Both the position numbers and the translations under genes were made by a program. DNA of 7,855 bases from positions 1 through 7,855 of the forward strand of contig JASHXG010000291.1 in NCBI GenBank assembly GCA_030043675.1, given 5' to 3'. Positions 1-7,454 of the stretch are shown here, piece after piece. Position 1 is the stretch's first letter. Each line of letters starts with the position of its first letter. Under the pieces are notes generated by a model, which saw nothing but the letters and a program-made list of their open reading frames with translations, did not search any database and was not told where the DNA came from. The DNA is from Vulcanimicrobiota bacterium. GTDB taxonomy: Bacteria > Vulcanimicrobiota > Vulcanimicrobiia > Vulcanimicrobiales > Vulcanimicrobiaceae.

Positions 1-738
1 GGAAGCCCGCTGACCGATCGTTGGGTCGCGCTGTGCGCTCGACTCCTTCGCAAGCCGCACGTCATCCATTGGGTCGGCTCGGACATCGAGTACCTCAAGA
101 AAAGGCCGGCGTTGCGCAAGCGACTGCGCTCCTCGGCAATCAAGCACTTGACGGAAATCTCTTGGACGGCGCAAGAGCTGCAAGATCTCGGCTTGGAGTC
201 CGACATCGCTCCGCTTCCGTTGCGCCATCACAGCGGGGGCGGCGTCAAGCCGCTGCCCGAGCGCTTTACGATCATGCTCTACCTTCCCAAATCGCGCACG
301 GAGTTTTATGGGAAGTGCGACTACGAGTCGCTCTTGGAAGAGTTCGCTTCTGAGTCCGTGCGCGTACTGATCGTCGGAGGCGGGGATCTGCGTGTGCCGG
401 ACGGAGTAGAGGCGACGAATCTGGGTTGGCGCGACGACCTTCGGGGAGTCTACGAGCAAGCTACGGTGCTGATTCGGCTAACTCCGCACGACGGACTCTC
501 GCTCATGGTGCTCGAGGCCCTTTCCTTCGGCCGCTATGTCATGTGGTCGAAACCGTTTCCCTATGCCTTCCACATCCGCGATCGGTCGGATTTGCGGACG
601 GGCCTTCGGGCGCTCATCGAGCGTCATCGCCGCGGCGAGTTGCTCGCGCAATACGCTGCGGCAGAAAATATAGCCCGCGAATATACGACCGAGCGCGCCG
701 TCTGCCAAATTGTCCGCAGCTGGGAGAGCGTACGATGA
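1..738 (+). CDS. Glycosyltransferase, GT-B fold (GT4-like), 3' part only
   Basis: The reading frame is open from the first base to the TGA at 736-738, giving 245 residues, so the N-terminal Rossmann domain lies mostly outside the window. What remains looks like the second half of a retaining GT-B (GT4/group 1) glycosyltransferase. Around residues 23-30 there is HWVGSDIE, typical of the linker region. At 122-128 the strand VLIVGGG opens the nucleotide-sugar-binding domain, followed by NLGWRDDL (140-147). At 162-177 PHDGLSLMVLEALSFG corresponds to the GT4 E-x7-E signature; here Asp164 stands in place of the first Glu and Glu172 is kept. The likely role is cytoplasmic addition of a sugar to a lipid-linked repeat unit; donor and acceptor cannot be read from sequence. 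An apparent TTG start at 112 is internal and is not the real start. The stop overlaps the next ATG in ATGA, suggesting translational coupling. Confidence 0.82.
   Translation, partial: GSPLTDRWVALCARLLRKPHVIHWVGSDIEYLKKRPALRKRLRSSAIKHLTEISWTAQELQDLGLESDIAPLPLRHHSGGGVKPLPERFTIMLYLPKSRTEFYGKCDYESLLEEFASESVRVLIVGGGDLRVPDGVEATNLGWRDDLRGVYEQATVLIRLTPHDGLSLMVLEALSFGRYVMWSKPFPYAFHIRDRSDLRTGLRALIERHRRGELLAQYAAAENIAREYTTERAVCQIVRSWESVR
722..726 (+). promoter_or_regulatory. Ribosome binding site for the FemAB-like gene
   Basis: GGGAG lies 8 bases before the ATG at 735, inside the end of the glycosyltransferase gene. It decides the start: the frame stays open back to an ATG at 426, but that stretch overlaps conserved glycosyltransferase sequence and only from 735 does the protein resemble its family. 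Confidence 0.6.
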
Positions 739-1751
739 TTCATCCACTCACAATCAATGAATGGAAAAGCTTCGACGCGCGGCATCCGGCGCCGACCTTC
801 TTCGCGCGTCCGGCTTGGTCTCTGGCACTTGCGTACGCTTACCCGCACCTGCGGCCGTACCCGGTGCACGTCAGCCACGCCGACGGCAGCCTGCTGGTGC
901 CGCTTATGCAGGTTGCCGGCGGAAAACTGAGCTGGAAGGCGTTCGTGGGCATGCCGTTGGGCTCGTACACGTGCGCGCTGCGCGACGACGGATCGATCGC
1001 TTCACCGCCGGAGTTCTCGCGCGCCATCGCGGAGATCGCGCGCGCCTGCGATGCACTTACGGTCACGCCTTGGCCGCTCGTTGCCTGCGAGCCGATGCCG
1101 GCCTGGCATCAGACTCGCCGTGAGACGGCGGTCATCGAGCTGACCGGCGGCGCCGACGCGGCGCTGCGCGGCATGAGCGGCGTGAGCCGCCGCATGGCGG
1201 GGCAAGCGTTTCGCAACGGCGTGAGCTGCGAGCCAAGCAGCTCGCCCGGACTCGGCGCAACGACCTACTATGGCATTTTGCGTGAAGCATCCGAAGGCTG
1301 GGGACTGCACCACCCGCCCTTCAGCCGCGAGCTGATCGAAGGATTGGTCGCCTACGGAGAGAGCGACGTTGAGATCTGGCTCGCCCAGTGCGACGGGCAC
1401 CCAATTGCGGGCGGGATCGTCCTTTACGGATCGCAAGAGTTGTTTTTTTGGAGCGCGGCGATGCGTGCAGCCTTTAGCCGGCTGCGCCCGAGCAACGCGC
1501 TGAACCTCGCGCTCATCGAGGCCGCCGCCCGCCGCAAGATGCGTTGGTATAACCTCGGCGCAAGTGAAGGGCTCCCCGGTGTAGAGCGATTCAAGCGCGG
1601 TCTCGGCGCGCGAAACGTTCCGTATACGGAGCTGAAGCGCGAGGGAATTGCGTTTGCAGCCTACTCGCGCCTGCGCGGCTCACTGCACCGCGCCCGCGAA
1701 ACCCGAGAAGAGAGGAGACGGATCGCACATGGTAAGCACGCCCCAGCCTAA
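735..1751 (+). CDS. FemAB/GNAT-like acyltransferase (Acetyltransf_6 type)
   Basis: The protein has 338 residues from the ATG at 735, the usual length for the FemAB-related double-GNAT proteins found in polysaccharide loci. Seen in sequence: an N-terminal GNAT-like half with PTFFARPAW (20-28); a basic stretch GVSRRMAGQAFRNG (149-162), the region that in this family reads like [KR]..R...[KR]; a second half with EIWLAQCDGHPIAGGIVLYG (213-232), the paired beta strands of a GNAT core; and the family's closing signature WYNLGASEGLPGVERFKRGLG (271-291). No membrane segment or signal peptide is visible, so it should act in the cytoplasm. Relatives transfer acyl or aminoacyl groups to peptidoglycan precursors or to sugars. 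Given its place between a glycosyltransferase and the initiating sugar transferase, modification of a repeat-unit sugar is the best inference. It overlaps the previous gene by 4 bp and the next by 23 bp. The basic tail after about residue 315 is probably unstructured. Confidence 0.75.
   Translation: MIHPLTINEWKSFDARHPAPTFFARPAWSLALAYAYPHLRPYPVHVSHADGSLLVPLMQVAGGKLSWKAFVGMPLGSYTCALRDDGSIASPPEFSRAIAEIARACDALTVTPWPLVACEPMPAWHQTRRETAVIELTGGADAALRGMSGVSRRMAGQAFRNGVSCEPSSSPGLGATTYYGILREASEGWGLHHPPFSRELIEGLVAYGESDVEIWLAQCDGHPIAGGIVLYGSQELFFWSAAMRAAFSRLRPSNALNLALIEAAARRKMRWYNLGASEGLPGVERFKRGLGARNVPYTELKREGIAFAAYSRLRGSLHRARETREERRRIAHGKHAPA
1712..1717 (+). promoter_or_regulatory. Ribosome binding site for the sugar transferase gene
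   Basis: GAGGAG within a purine-rich run lies 11 bases before the ATG at 1729. It supports 1729 over the earlier in-frame start at 1648, whose extra 27 residues resemble nothing and lie inside the preceding gene. Confidence 0.55.
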
Positions 1752-2796
1752 CTTCCTCGGAGAAGAGCAACCGACACTCTACGCGCAGCGCGTGCGCGGT
1801 CGCTTGCCGGAGCGCTTATCCATCGTTTGGACGATCGCTCTGCTTTCGTCTGATGTTTTCGCGGTCCTGGCCGCAGCGTACGCGGTTGGCCTACCGGCCT
1901 TCGCCGGTCCGGCAGCTTGCGTGATTATTTGCGGCGCACTAGCGATTTGCGGCGCTTATCAGACCTCGTATGCCGTGCGCGCGCGCGACGAGATCTATCA
2001 TGTCGCGGCCGCCTGCGCGCTGGCGGCGATACCCCTGTGGGCTTTACTTCACCTCGTGACGGGCATCCAGGGCTGGCTCCCGATCATCGTGCTCGTCGTC
2101 GCGGGGATTGCGATCAGCCTGATCCACGTTGTGCTTCACTGTGCGCGCTATGCCAACAGCGAGTTGCCCTTCGCCGGCACGCGCTGCATTTCGCCGCAAG
2201 CGCACTGGCGCATTACTCGCCCGATCTTCTTCTTTTGGAAATGCGCCTTCGACGTCTCGCTTTCCGTTCTCGGCCTGCTGGTTCTGTCGCCGGTCATGCT
2301 GGCCACGGCGGCGGCGATCGCCATCGACTCGAACGGCCCAATCTTCTTTCGCCAGGAACGTCTTGGTCGCAGCGGAACGCACTTCGGGCTCTTCAAGTTC
2401 CGCACGATGCGCCCGGCCTCGGGGTCGACCTGGGCCAGCCCGGGCGACCTGCGCATTACGCGCGTGGGCGCGTTCTTGCGTCGCTCCAGCCTCGACGAGC
2501 TGCCGCAGCTCTTCAACGTGCTTCGCGGGGAGATGTCGCTCGTCGGCCCGCGTCCCGAGATGATCGACTACGCTCGACGCTTCTCGCGGACGATCCCGCA
2601 CTACGACGAACGGCACGTCGTGCGGCCCGGGCTCACGGGATGGGCGCAAGTTCAACTCAAGCGCAACCTGCGGCCGAGCGACATGCCCGACGTACTGCCC
2701 TACGATCTTTTCTATATCGAACATGTCTCGCCGCTCCTCGACGCGGTGATCGTCTTCAAGACCGCCGCGGAGTTTATCTTTCACCGTGCGGTCTAA
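1729..2796 (+). CDS. Undecaprenyl-phosphate sugar-1-phosphate transferase (bacterial sugar transferase family)
   Basis: A membrane enzyme of 355 residues that should start repeat-unit synthesis by moving a sugar-1-phosphate from a nucleotide sugar to undecaprenyl phosphate. Residues 1-30 are polar, then four hydrophobic segments follow (about 31-52, 60-77, 92-110, 117-137). The catalytic monotopic phosphoglycosyl transferase domain (PF02397) starts near 170: a membrane hairpin at 172-198, FRQERLG (207-213), KFRTM (223-227), the catalytic Asp256-Glu257 dyad in SSLDELPQLFNVLRGEMS, LVGPRPE (271-277) and RPGLTGWAQV (299-308). The end, with YDLFYIEH, is typical. Long family members (WbaP/WcaJ-like) have about 460 residues because a nucleotide-binding-like Rossmann domain sits between the membrane helices and the catalytic domain. 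Here only about 30 residues separate them, so that domain is missing. The start is supported by GAGGAG upstream; the end overlaps the flippase gene by 11 bp. The sugar used cannot be told. Confidence 0.93.
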   Translation: MVSTPQPNFLGEEQPTLYAQRVRGRLPERLSIVWTIALLSSDVFAVLAAAYAVGLPAFAGPAACVIICGALAICGAYQTSYAVRARDEIYHVAAACALAAIPLWALLHLVTGIQGWLPIIVLVVAGIAISLIHVVLHCARYANSELPFAGTRCISPQAHWRITRPIFFFWKCAFDVSLSVLGLLVLSPVMLATAAAIAIDSNGPIFFRQERLGRSGTHFGLFKFRTMRPASGSTWASPGDLRITRVGAFLRRSSLDELPQLFNVLRGEMSLVGPRPEMIDYARRFSRTIPHYDERHVVRPGLTGWAQVQLKRNLRPSDMPDVLPYDLFYIEHVSPLLDAVIVFKTAAEFIFHRAV

Positions 2797-4141
2797 CGTC
2801 CCGATCACTCCGGTCGCACATGGCATTCTCTACGACGGCCTCTACACGTTCGCTCTGCGCACGGTCAACATATTCGGAGCCCTTGCGGTCGGCATATTGA
2901 CGGCGCGCGTCCTCGGACCCGCCGGAAAGGGCATCTACGCACTGCCGATGGTACAGGCCGGGCTTGTCTCGACCGCCTTCGCGGGCCTGTCATCCGCAAC
3001 GTCCTACTACCTTCTCAACGGCAAGGCGGGACGGCACATCGCCGGGCCGACGGCGATTACGACGCTCCTGTTCGTCTTGGTAGCGGCCCTTGCGGTCGTG
3101 CCGGTCGCAGCACTGGCCCATGCACTGTGGGCGGCTCCAGCGGCGATTGCATCGTTACCTGCCGCGGCGGCGGTGAACGTCATCAGCGGCTACGTAGTGG
3201 GAATTCGTCGCGTCCGAGTCTCCACCACGGTCACGCTAGCCACCACGGTGGTCACCTTCGTGCTGACGGCGGCCGGACTGATTCTGGTCGCGCGCACCCC
3301 CTACGTAGCGATCGCGGCCTGGATCGCTTCGACCACGCTCGTCGCCGCGATCGCCTTCCTTGCCATGCTGCTGCACGCGCGCCGGCTCGAAGCTGGCAAT
3401 CCCGTGGATCTGCGGTCATACGTGTGGATGGCGCTCAAGGTTGGCGCCACCGCAATTGTCACACTGCTGAACTATCGGGCGGATCTCTATATCGTGGCCG
3501 TCCTTTTACCGCCGGTCGATTTGGGGCTCTACAGCGTTGCGACCTCGGCGCCGCAGAGCCTGTTGCTGCCGACGCAGGTTGCGGCGCTCGTCACGTCGCC
3601 CCATATCGGAGGCATGGAACGGCACGCTGCCGCGCGACTGGCGGCGCGCTGTGTCCGAAACAACCTCCTGACGGCGATCGTGATATGCGTCGCGCTCTTC
3701 GTAGCGGCTCCGCTCGTGATTCGAGTCATCTACGGCTCGGCATTCCTTCCGCTCGTGCCGTCCCTACGCATCCTGCTCGTTGGAGTCGTGGCGCTGGCAA
3801 TAGGAAGCCCGATCTCGACGTATTACACTCTCAAGCTCGCGCGGCCCGAGATCTCGCTCGTGCTGAGCGGCGCATCGGCCGCGCTCTGCATTGCCGGCAG
3901 TCTGATTCTGGTGCCGCACCTCGGGATCGCCGGGGCGGCAGTCGCTTCAACCGTCGCCTACGTCGCCGGTCAGGGGCTTGCGCTTTTCTACTTTGCGCGC
4001 GGAACCGGAATCGCGCCGCGCGCAATGCTGGTACCAACGCAGGACGATTTTCGCCTCTACTGGAGCCTCTTGCGCCAGCTCTATCGCGACACCGTGCACG
4101 TCTTTACGTTGCGGCTCCAAGCTCCGGGTAAGCCGACGTGA
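2786..4141 (+). CDS. Wzx-like polysaccharide flippase (MOP superfamily)
   Basis: This integral membrane protein of 451 residues is close to the normal length of Wzx/RfbX-type transporters, and hydrophobic segments run through most of it (about 12-14 helices). Recognisable stretches are GILTARVLGPAGKGIYAL (36-53), the usual first-loop motif R.LGP.G.G.Y; LNYRADLYIVAVLLPPVDLGLYS (228-250), with the conserved arginine-aspartate of helix 7 and the following VGxYS-like turn; and YGSAFLPLVPSLRIL (316-330) before the next helix pair. It should flip the undecaprenyl-linked repeat unit from the cytoplasmic to the outer face. The start is GTG at 2786, inside the last codons of the sugar transferase gene; no in-frame ATG lies close by. 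The polar C-terminal tail (about 410-451) is predicted to be cytoplasmic. It overlaps the next gene by 4 bp in GTGA. Assignment to the superfamily is firm; the substrate is inferred from the neighbours. Confidence 0.88.
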   Translation: MRSNVPITPVAHGILYDGLYTFALRTVNIFGALAVGILTARVLGPAGKGIYALPMVQAGLVSTAFAGLSSATSYYLLNGKAGRHIAGPTAITTLLFVLVAALAVVPVAALAHALWAAPAAIASLPAAAAVNVISGYVVGIRRVRVSTTVTLATTVVTFVLTAAGLILVARTPYVAIAAWIASTTLVAAIAFLAMLLHARRLEAGNPVDLRSYVWMALKVGATAIVTLLNYRADLYIVAVLLPPVDLGLYSVATSAPQSLLLPTQVAALVTSPHIGGMERHAAARLAARCVRNNLLTAIVICVALFVAAPLVIRVIYGSAFLPLVPSLRILLVGVVALAIGSPISTYYTLKLARPEISLVLSGASAALCIAGSLILVPHLGIAGAAVASTVAYVAGQGLALFYFARGTGIAPRAMLVPTQDDFRLYWSLLRQLYRDTVHVFTLRLQAPGKPT

Positions 4142-5574
4142 TCGACCAGGTCAGGCGGGGACGCATCGTTACTTCGCTGGTAACGGCCGCCGCGCTTGCG
4201 GCGGCCGGTGGACTCGCATCGATAGCCATCACGCAGCTGGCCGGCACCAAAACCGGCGCGGCGCTGGCGCTAGCGGCGATCGGCGGCCCCGTCTTCGTCT
4301 ATCTCGCGGTCGTGGCGCCGATCGTCTTTCCGTTCGGCCTCTTCGTCGTGCTCGTTCCGTTCGACAATCTCCTCGACATCAACGCGTTCGGCACGCTGAC
4401 GAAAATACTGGGCATCCTCGCGGGCGCGGCGCTGCTGACGTTTTTACTGCGCACGCATCGCGCCGTGAAGCCGCCGCCGGCGCTCTTCGTCTGGGGCGCG
4501 TTCGTGGTCTGGATGGGGGCGACGGCGTTCTGGGCGCTCGATCAGAAGTCGGTGTTTACGATGCTGCCGACGCCCCTGGAACTCGTAACGCTCTACGCCG
4601 CTGTTTCGATCTTTCCAAGCGACCGCAATGCGATGCGCGCCGCTGCAATCGCCGCGGTCCTCGGCGGCGTTGCCTCGGCAACCTACGGCGCGTACCTCTT
4701 TCACAGCGGCGTCGACATTGCCGGCCACGGCAACCGGCTCTGGATCCTTACCGACACCAGCGAGATCGATCCCAATCACTTCGCGGCCGCGCTGCTCGTG
4801 CCGATCGCGCTCTGCAGCGCGGTGGCGTTGCGCACGCGCAGGCTTCCGGTAGCCGTCGCGTGCCTGGCTGCGCTCGCGGTTCTGCTGATCGGCGTCGCCG
4901 AAAGCGGATCGCGCGGAGCCGTGCTCGGCATCGCGATGATCGTTGGCTGGCTCTATTTGCGCGGCGAGCGGCGCCTGAAACTCGCCCTCTTCGCAATTCC
5001 GGCCGCGGTCGGCTTGATTGCCTTGAGCCTGCGAACCTCGATCTGGGCCCGCTTCGCGCAAGCTCTTTCGACCGGCGGCTCCCATCGACTTCCGATCTGG
5101 AAGGTCGGCATCAATGCCCTCAAATCGCACTGGCTTCTCGGTGCCGGCTACAACAACTTTACGTTCGCGTACGATCAGGCATTCATGCGAACGAATCAGG
5201 CGCAGTTTCCGGACTGGCATCGCGCGCCGCACGATCTTCTGCTCGGCACGAGCGTCGAGCTCGGGATCGTTGGGCTCGTGCTGGTTCTAGCCGGCTGGTA
5301 CATGCAGTTTCGAATGATGCGCGACGTCCCGGCGGACGATCCCGACTACTCGTTTAGAATCGCCCTCGAAGGTGCGCTGATCGGCCTGTTCACTGCGGCG
5401 CTCTTCCTCGACGTCATGATTACAAAGTATGTCTGGCTGGCATTCATGCTGGCGGCCCTTCTGCGCAACGCGCACGTCCGAGTCCGCCGACCCTTCGGAA
5501 TTGCGCGCGTGTGGGCCGCGCCTCCCCCGCCGATGACGCCCGCGCGGCGAGCCGGCGGGCCGCTTCTGCCATGA
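4138..5574 (+). CDS. O-antigen polymerase/ligase-like membrane protein (Wzy/WaaL family)
   Basis: A 478-residue multi-spanning protein with about 11-12 hydrophobic segments. Motifs of the O-antigen ligase family (PF04932) are present: NRLWILTDTSEIDPNHFA (199-216), which precedes the core helices; ESGSRGAVLG (255-264), the S.SRG signature; a periplasmic-loop-like region with RLPIWKVGINALKSHWLLGAGYNNF (317-341); and PHDLLLGTSVELGIVGL (364-380), matching the H[ND]..L....E.G..G pattern. These proteins polymerise or ligate lipid-linked oligosaccharides at the outer face of the inner membrane. Next to a flippase and an initiating transferase, a Wzy polymerase role is more likely than a WaaL ligase, but sequence alone does not separate the two. 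The start is GTG at 4138, overlapping the flippase stop as GTGA; the Shine-Dalgarno signal is weak, which fits coupled re-initiation. The last 25 residues are proline- and arginine-rich (APPPPMTP) and probably disordered. Confidence 0.87.
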   Translation: MIDQVRRGRIVTSLVTAAALAAAGGLASIAITQLAGTKTGAALALAAIGGPVFVYLAVVAPIVFPFGLFVVLVPFDNLLDINAFGTLTKILGILAGAALLTFLLRTHRAVKPPPALFVWGAFVVWMGATAFWALDQKSVFTMLPTPLELVTLYAAVSIFPSDRNAMRAAAIAAVLGGVASATYGAYLFHSGVDIAGHGNRLWILTDTSEIDPNHFAAALLVPIALCSAVALRTRRLPVAVACLAALAVLLIGVAESGSRGAVLGIAMIVGWLYLRGERRLKLALFAIPAAVGLIALSLRTSIWARFAQALSTGGSHRLPIWKVGINALKSHWLLGAGYNNFTFAYDQAFMRTNQAQFPDWHRAPHDLLLGTSVELGIVGLVLVLAGWYMQFRMMRDVPADDPDYSFRIALEGALIGLFTAALFLDVMITKYVWLAFMLAALLRNAHVRVRRPFGIARVWAAPPPPMTPARRAGGPLLP

Positions 5575-6743
5575 GCGCGCGCGAAACCTTTCTCCCGTAT
5601 TGCCGTCCGGCCATCGGTGAGGAAGAGGTCGCCGCGGTCAGGCGGGCGCTACTCAACGGATGGCTCACGACCGGTCCGCAGACGGCGGCCTTCGAACAAG
5701 CCTTCGCGCGTGCGTGCGGGGTGCCGCACGCGGTCGCGCTCAACAGCTGCACGGCGGGACTGCATCTCGTGTTCGCGGCGCTGGGAATCGGTGCGGGCGA
5801 TGAAGTCGTCATGCCCTCGCTCACCTTCGCCGCCGGGGCCCAGTGTGCAATCGAGCTTGGCGCGCAACCGGTCTTGTGCGACGTCGAGCCGGACACGTTC
5901 GCCGCTAGCCTCCGTACGATCGCACCGCTTGTCACAACGCGCACGAAAGCGATCGTCACGATGCCTTACGCCGGACGCCCGCTCGGAATCGCCGAGATCG
6001 TCGACTTCGCGCGCAAGCGGAGCATCGCCGTCGTCGAAGACGCCGCCCATGGCGCCGGGACACTGGATCGTGGCCAATGGCCGGGCGCGCTCAGCGACGC
6101 CGCCGTGTACAGCTTTTACGCCACCAAGAACCTTACGACCGGTGAGGGCGGCATGCTCGTTACCAATGACCGGTCGCTTGCCGAACGAGTCCGGCTTCTC
6201 TCGCTCCATGGCATGAGCCGTGACGCCTGGCAGCGCTACTCGAACGGCGGTTCGTGGCGCTACGACGTGGTAGAGCCCGGATACAAGTACAACATGTCCG
6301 ACGTGCTCGCAAGCATCGGCCTAGTCCAGCTGGAGCGCTTGCCGGCGCTGCAAGGACGCCGCGCAGATCTCGCTGCACGCTACAGCGCCGGGCTGACGGA
6401 CCTCCCCGGATTGCGTTACCAGCGCCCGAGCGAACATCGTGACGACCGCCACAGCTGGTGCATGTATGCCGTGGTCGTGGATCCGGCGATCGCCCGTGTC
6501 GGGCGTGACGAACTAATCGAGCGGCTGCACCGCCGGAACGTCGGCACCAGCGTTCACTACATTCCGACGCACGCGTTCACCGCGTATCGTCACCTGACCG
6601 GAGGGCCACTGCCCAATACGGAGCTTATCGCGCAGCAGATTCTCTCGCTGCCGCTCTACCCGGAGATGACCGACGGGGATGTTGGCGACGTTCTAGAGGC
6701 GCTGCGCTGGGCGCTTCAGACCAAGCCGATCTTGATCGCGTGA
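5571..6743 (+). CDS. DegT/DnrJ/EryC1/StrS-family PLP-dependent sugar aminotransferase
   Basis: This 390-residue protein has the family's normal length. It should transfer an amino group, usually from glutamate, to a keto sugar nucleotide, giving an amino-deoxy sugar for the repeat unit. Visible motifs: NGWLTTGP (29-36); LNSCTAGLHL (57-66), the PLP-phosphate loop also seen in ArnB-like members; DEVVMPSLTFAAGA (77-90); VVEDAAHGAG (154-163), with Asp157 that binds the pyridine nitrogen; SFYATKNLTTGEGGML (181-196), with the Schiff-base Lys186; YKYNMSDVLASIGLVQL (238-254); and VHYIPTH (328-334). The ATG at 5571 is chosen because it overlaps the previous stop as ATGA and the family's opening (FLPYCRPAIGEEE) begins within ten residues; the longer in-frame start at 5511 would lie in the preceding gene. 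Its 3' end overlaps the opposing regulator gene by 28 bp. No dehydratase or epimerase partner is in the window, so the keto-sugar substrate must come from elsewhere. Confidence 0.93.
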   Translation: MSARETFLPYCRPAIGEEEVAAVRRALLNGWLTTGPQTAAFEQAFARACGVPHAVALNSCTAGLHLVFAALGIGAGDEVVMPSLTFAAGAQCAIELGAQPVLCDVEPDTFAASLRTIAPLVTTRTKAIVTMPYAGRPLGIAEIVDFARKRSIAVVEDAAHGAGTLDRGQWPGALSDAAVYSFYATKNLTTGEGGMLVTNDRSLAERVRLLSLHGMSRDAWQRYSNGGSWRYDVVEPGYKYNMSDVLASIGLVQLERLPALQGRRADLAARYSAGLTDLPGLRYQRPSEHRDDRHSWCMYAVVVDPAIARVGRDELIERLHRRNVGTSVHYIPTHAFTAYRHLTGGPLPNTELIAQQILSLPLYPEMTDGDVGDVLEALRWALQTKPILIA

Positions 6744-7360
6744 ACTGCCGCTTGCGCCCGCGCGAAAATGTTCAGTTTCGAAAATATGCGGCTGATGTGG
6801 TTCTTGACCGTTTTCTCCGACAAATTCAGCCTGGCGCTGATCTCTTTGTTGGAAAGCCCCTCGGCAATCAGCCGGATGACCTCGGTCTCGCGGACGGAGA
6901 GTTCATCCAAGTCGGGACGGCCATTGGACATGCTGCGCCGACGCAGCAGTCCGCCAGCCACGCGCGGATCGACGTAAGTGTCGCCGGCGGCGACCATCTT
7001 AACCGCCCGCATCAGCTCCGCCGGCGTGACGTCCTTGATGATATAGCCCTCGGCACCCGCCGCGAGACAGCGCTGCATCAGTTCGGCCTGGAGCCGCATC
7101 GAAAGGACGCAGATCCTAGCCTGCGGAGCGGCCTGGCGACACAGCGCGAGTGCTTCGGTCAATTCATCGGCGCGCCCGTCCAAGTCGAGCAAGATCAGAT
7201 CGGGACGAGCCTTCGCCAACGACGGCGCCGAAACGGACTCCGAGTCTCCCACGACCGAGATGTCCGGCTCGATAGCAAAAACCTGGCAAAGCGCCTTGCC
7301 GAAGAGCACCTGGCCCTCGATGACATAAAGACGGATTACGTTATTGACAAATGCTACCAC
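6716..7360 (-). CDS. NarL/LuxR-family response regulator with altered receiver pocket
   Basis: A two-domain regulator of 214 residues. The receiver domain spans about residues 8-124 and the LuxR helix-turn-helix about 150-212. In the receiver, the phospho-acceptor Asp59 (LILLDLDG), Ser87 (VLSM) and Lys109 (GYIIKD) are kept. The usual Asp-Asp pair after the first strand is Glu15-Gly16 (IRLYVIEGQVLF), so one acidic metal ligand is missing. The HTH is canonical: LSVRETEVIRLIAEGLSNKEIS, then LSEKTVKNHISRIFSKLNI. The recognition helix carries EKTVKN, as in mycobacterial DosR/DevR. The start is GTG at 7360: the frame has a stop about 39 bases upstream and no ATG or TTG between. No clear Shine-Dalgarno sequence is seen. 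No histidine kinase lies in the window. It faces the aminotransferase tail to tail and is divergent from the GNAT gene; it may control either, or itself. Confidence 0.92.
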   Translation of the reverse strand: MVAFVNNVIRLYVIEGQVLFGKALCQVFAIEPDISVVGDSESVSAPSLAKARPDLILLDLDGRADELTEALALCRQAAPQARICVLSMRLQAELMQRCLAAGAEGYIIKDVTPAELMRAVKMVAAGDTYVDPRVAGGLLRRRSMSNGRPDLDELSVRETEVIRLIAEGLSNKEISARLNLSEKTVKNHISRIFSKLNIFARAQAAVHAIKIGLV

Positions 7361-7406
7361 GGTGTTGCGGTCCCATATGAATAGAGTGATGCGGAATCAG
7401 ACACGC

Positions 7407-7419
7407 GGGGTTTATCCCC
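7407..7419. repeat. Short dyad GGGG-N5-CCCC
   Basis: Four-base arms (7407-7410 and 7416-7419) flank TTTAT, 47 bases or more upstream of the regulator's GTG on the - strand. It could be a small operator or chance; the arms are short. Confidence 0.3.
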
Positions 7420-7454
7420 ACAAATTGACGATTCTCACGTACCCTCAAAGGCCT

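Noticed and set aside
112..738. TTG at 112 as the start of the glycosyltransferase
   Set aside because: The frame is open and family-like upstream to base 1, so the gene is cut by the window edge rather than starting here.
2044..2826. Open frame of 260 codons on the - strand
   Set aside because: It is antisense to the conserved sugar transferase; the composition is charged and repetitive with no family motif, as expected of a GC-rich shadow frame.
3127..4131. Long + strand frame within the flippase gene
   Set aside because: Arg/Gly-rich translation typical of a shifted frame; the flippase frame has hydrophobic segments and family motifs throughout.
4444..5232. Open frame of 262 codons on the - strand
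   Set aside because: Antisense to the Wzy-like gene, whose membrane segments and SRG motif are convincing; the frame has no recognisable domain.
5444..5959. Open frame of 171 codons on the - strand
   Set aside because: It spans the junction of two firm + strand genes and shows only Ala/Ser/Arg-rich low-complexity sequence.
7344..7349. TTGACA on the + strand as a -35 element
   Set aside because: No -10 hexamer at 16-19 bp; it lies at the start of the regulator gene and more than 200 bp before the GNAT gene.
6740..7384. Open frame of 214 codons on the + strand, as long as the regulator
   Set aside because: It is the antisense of the response regulator, which has clear receiver and HTH motifs. 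The equal length is a coincidence of offset frames.
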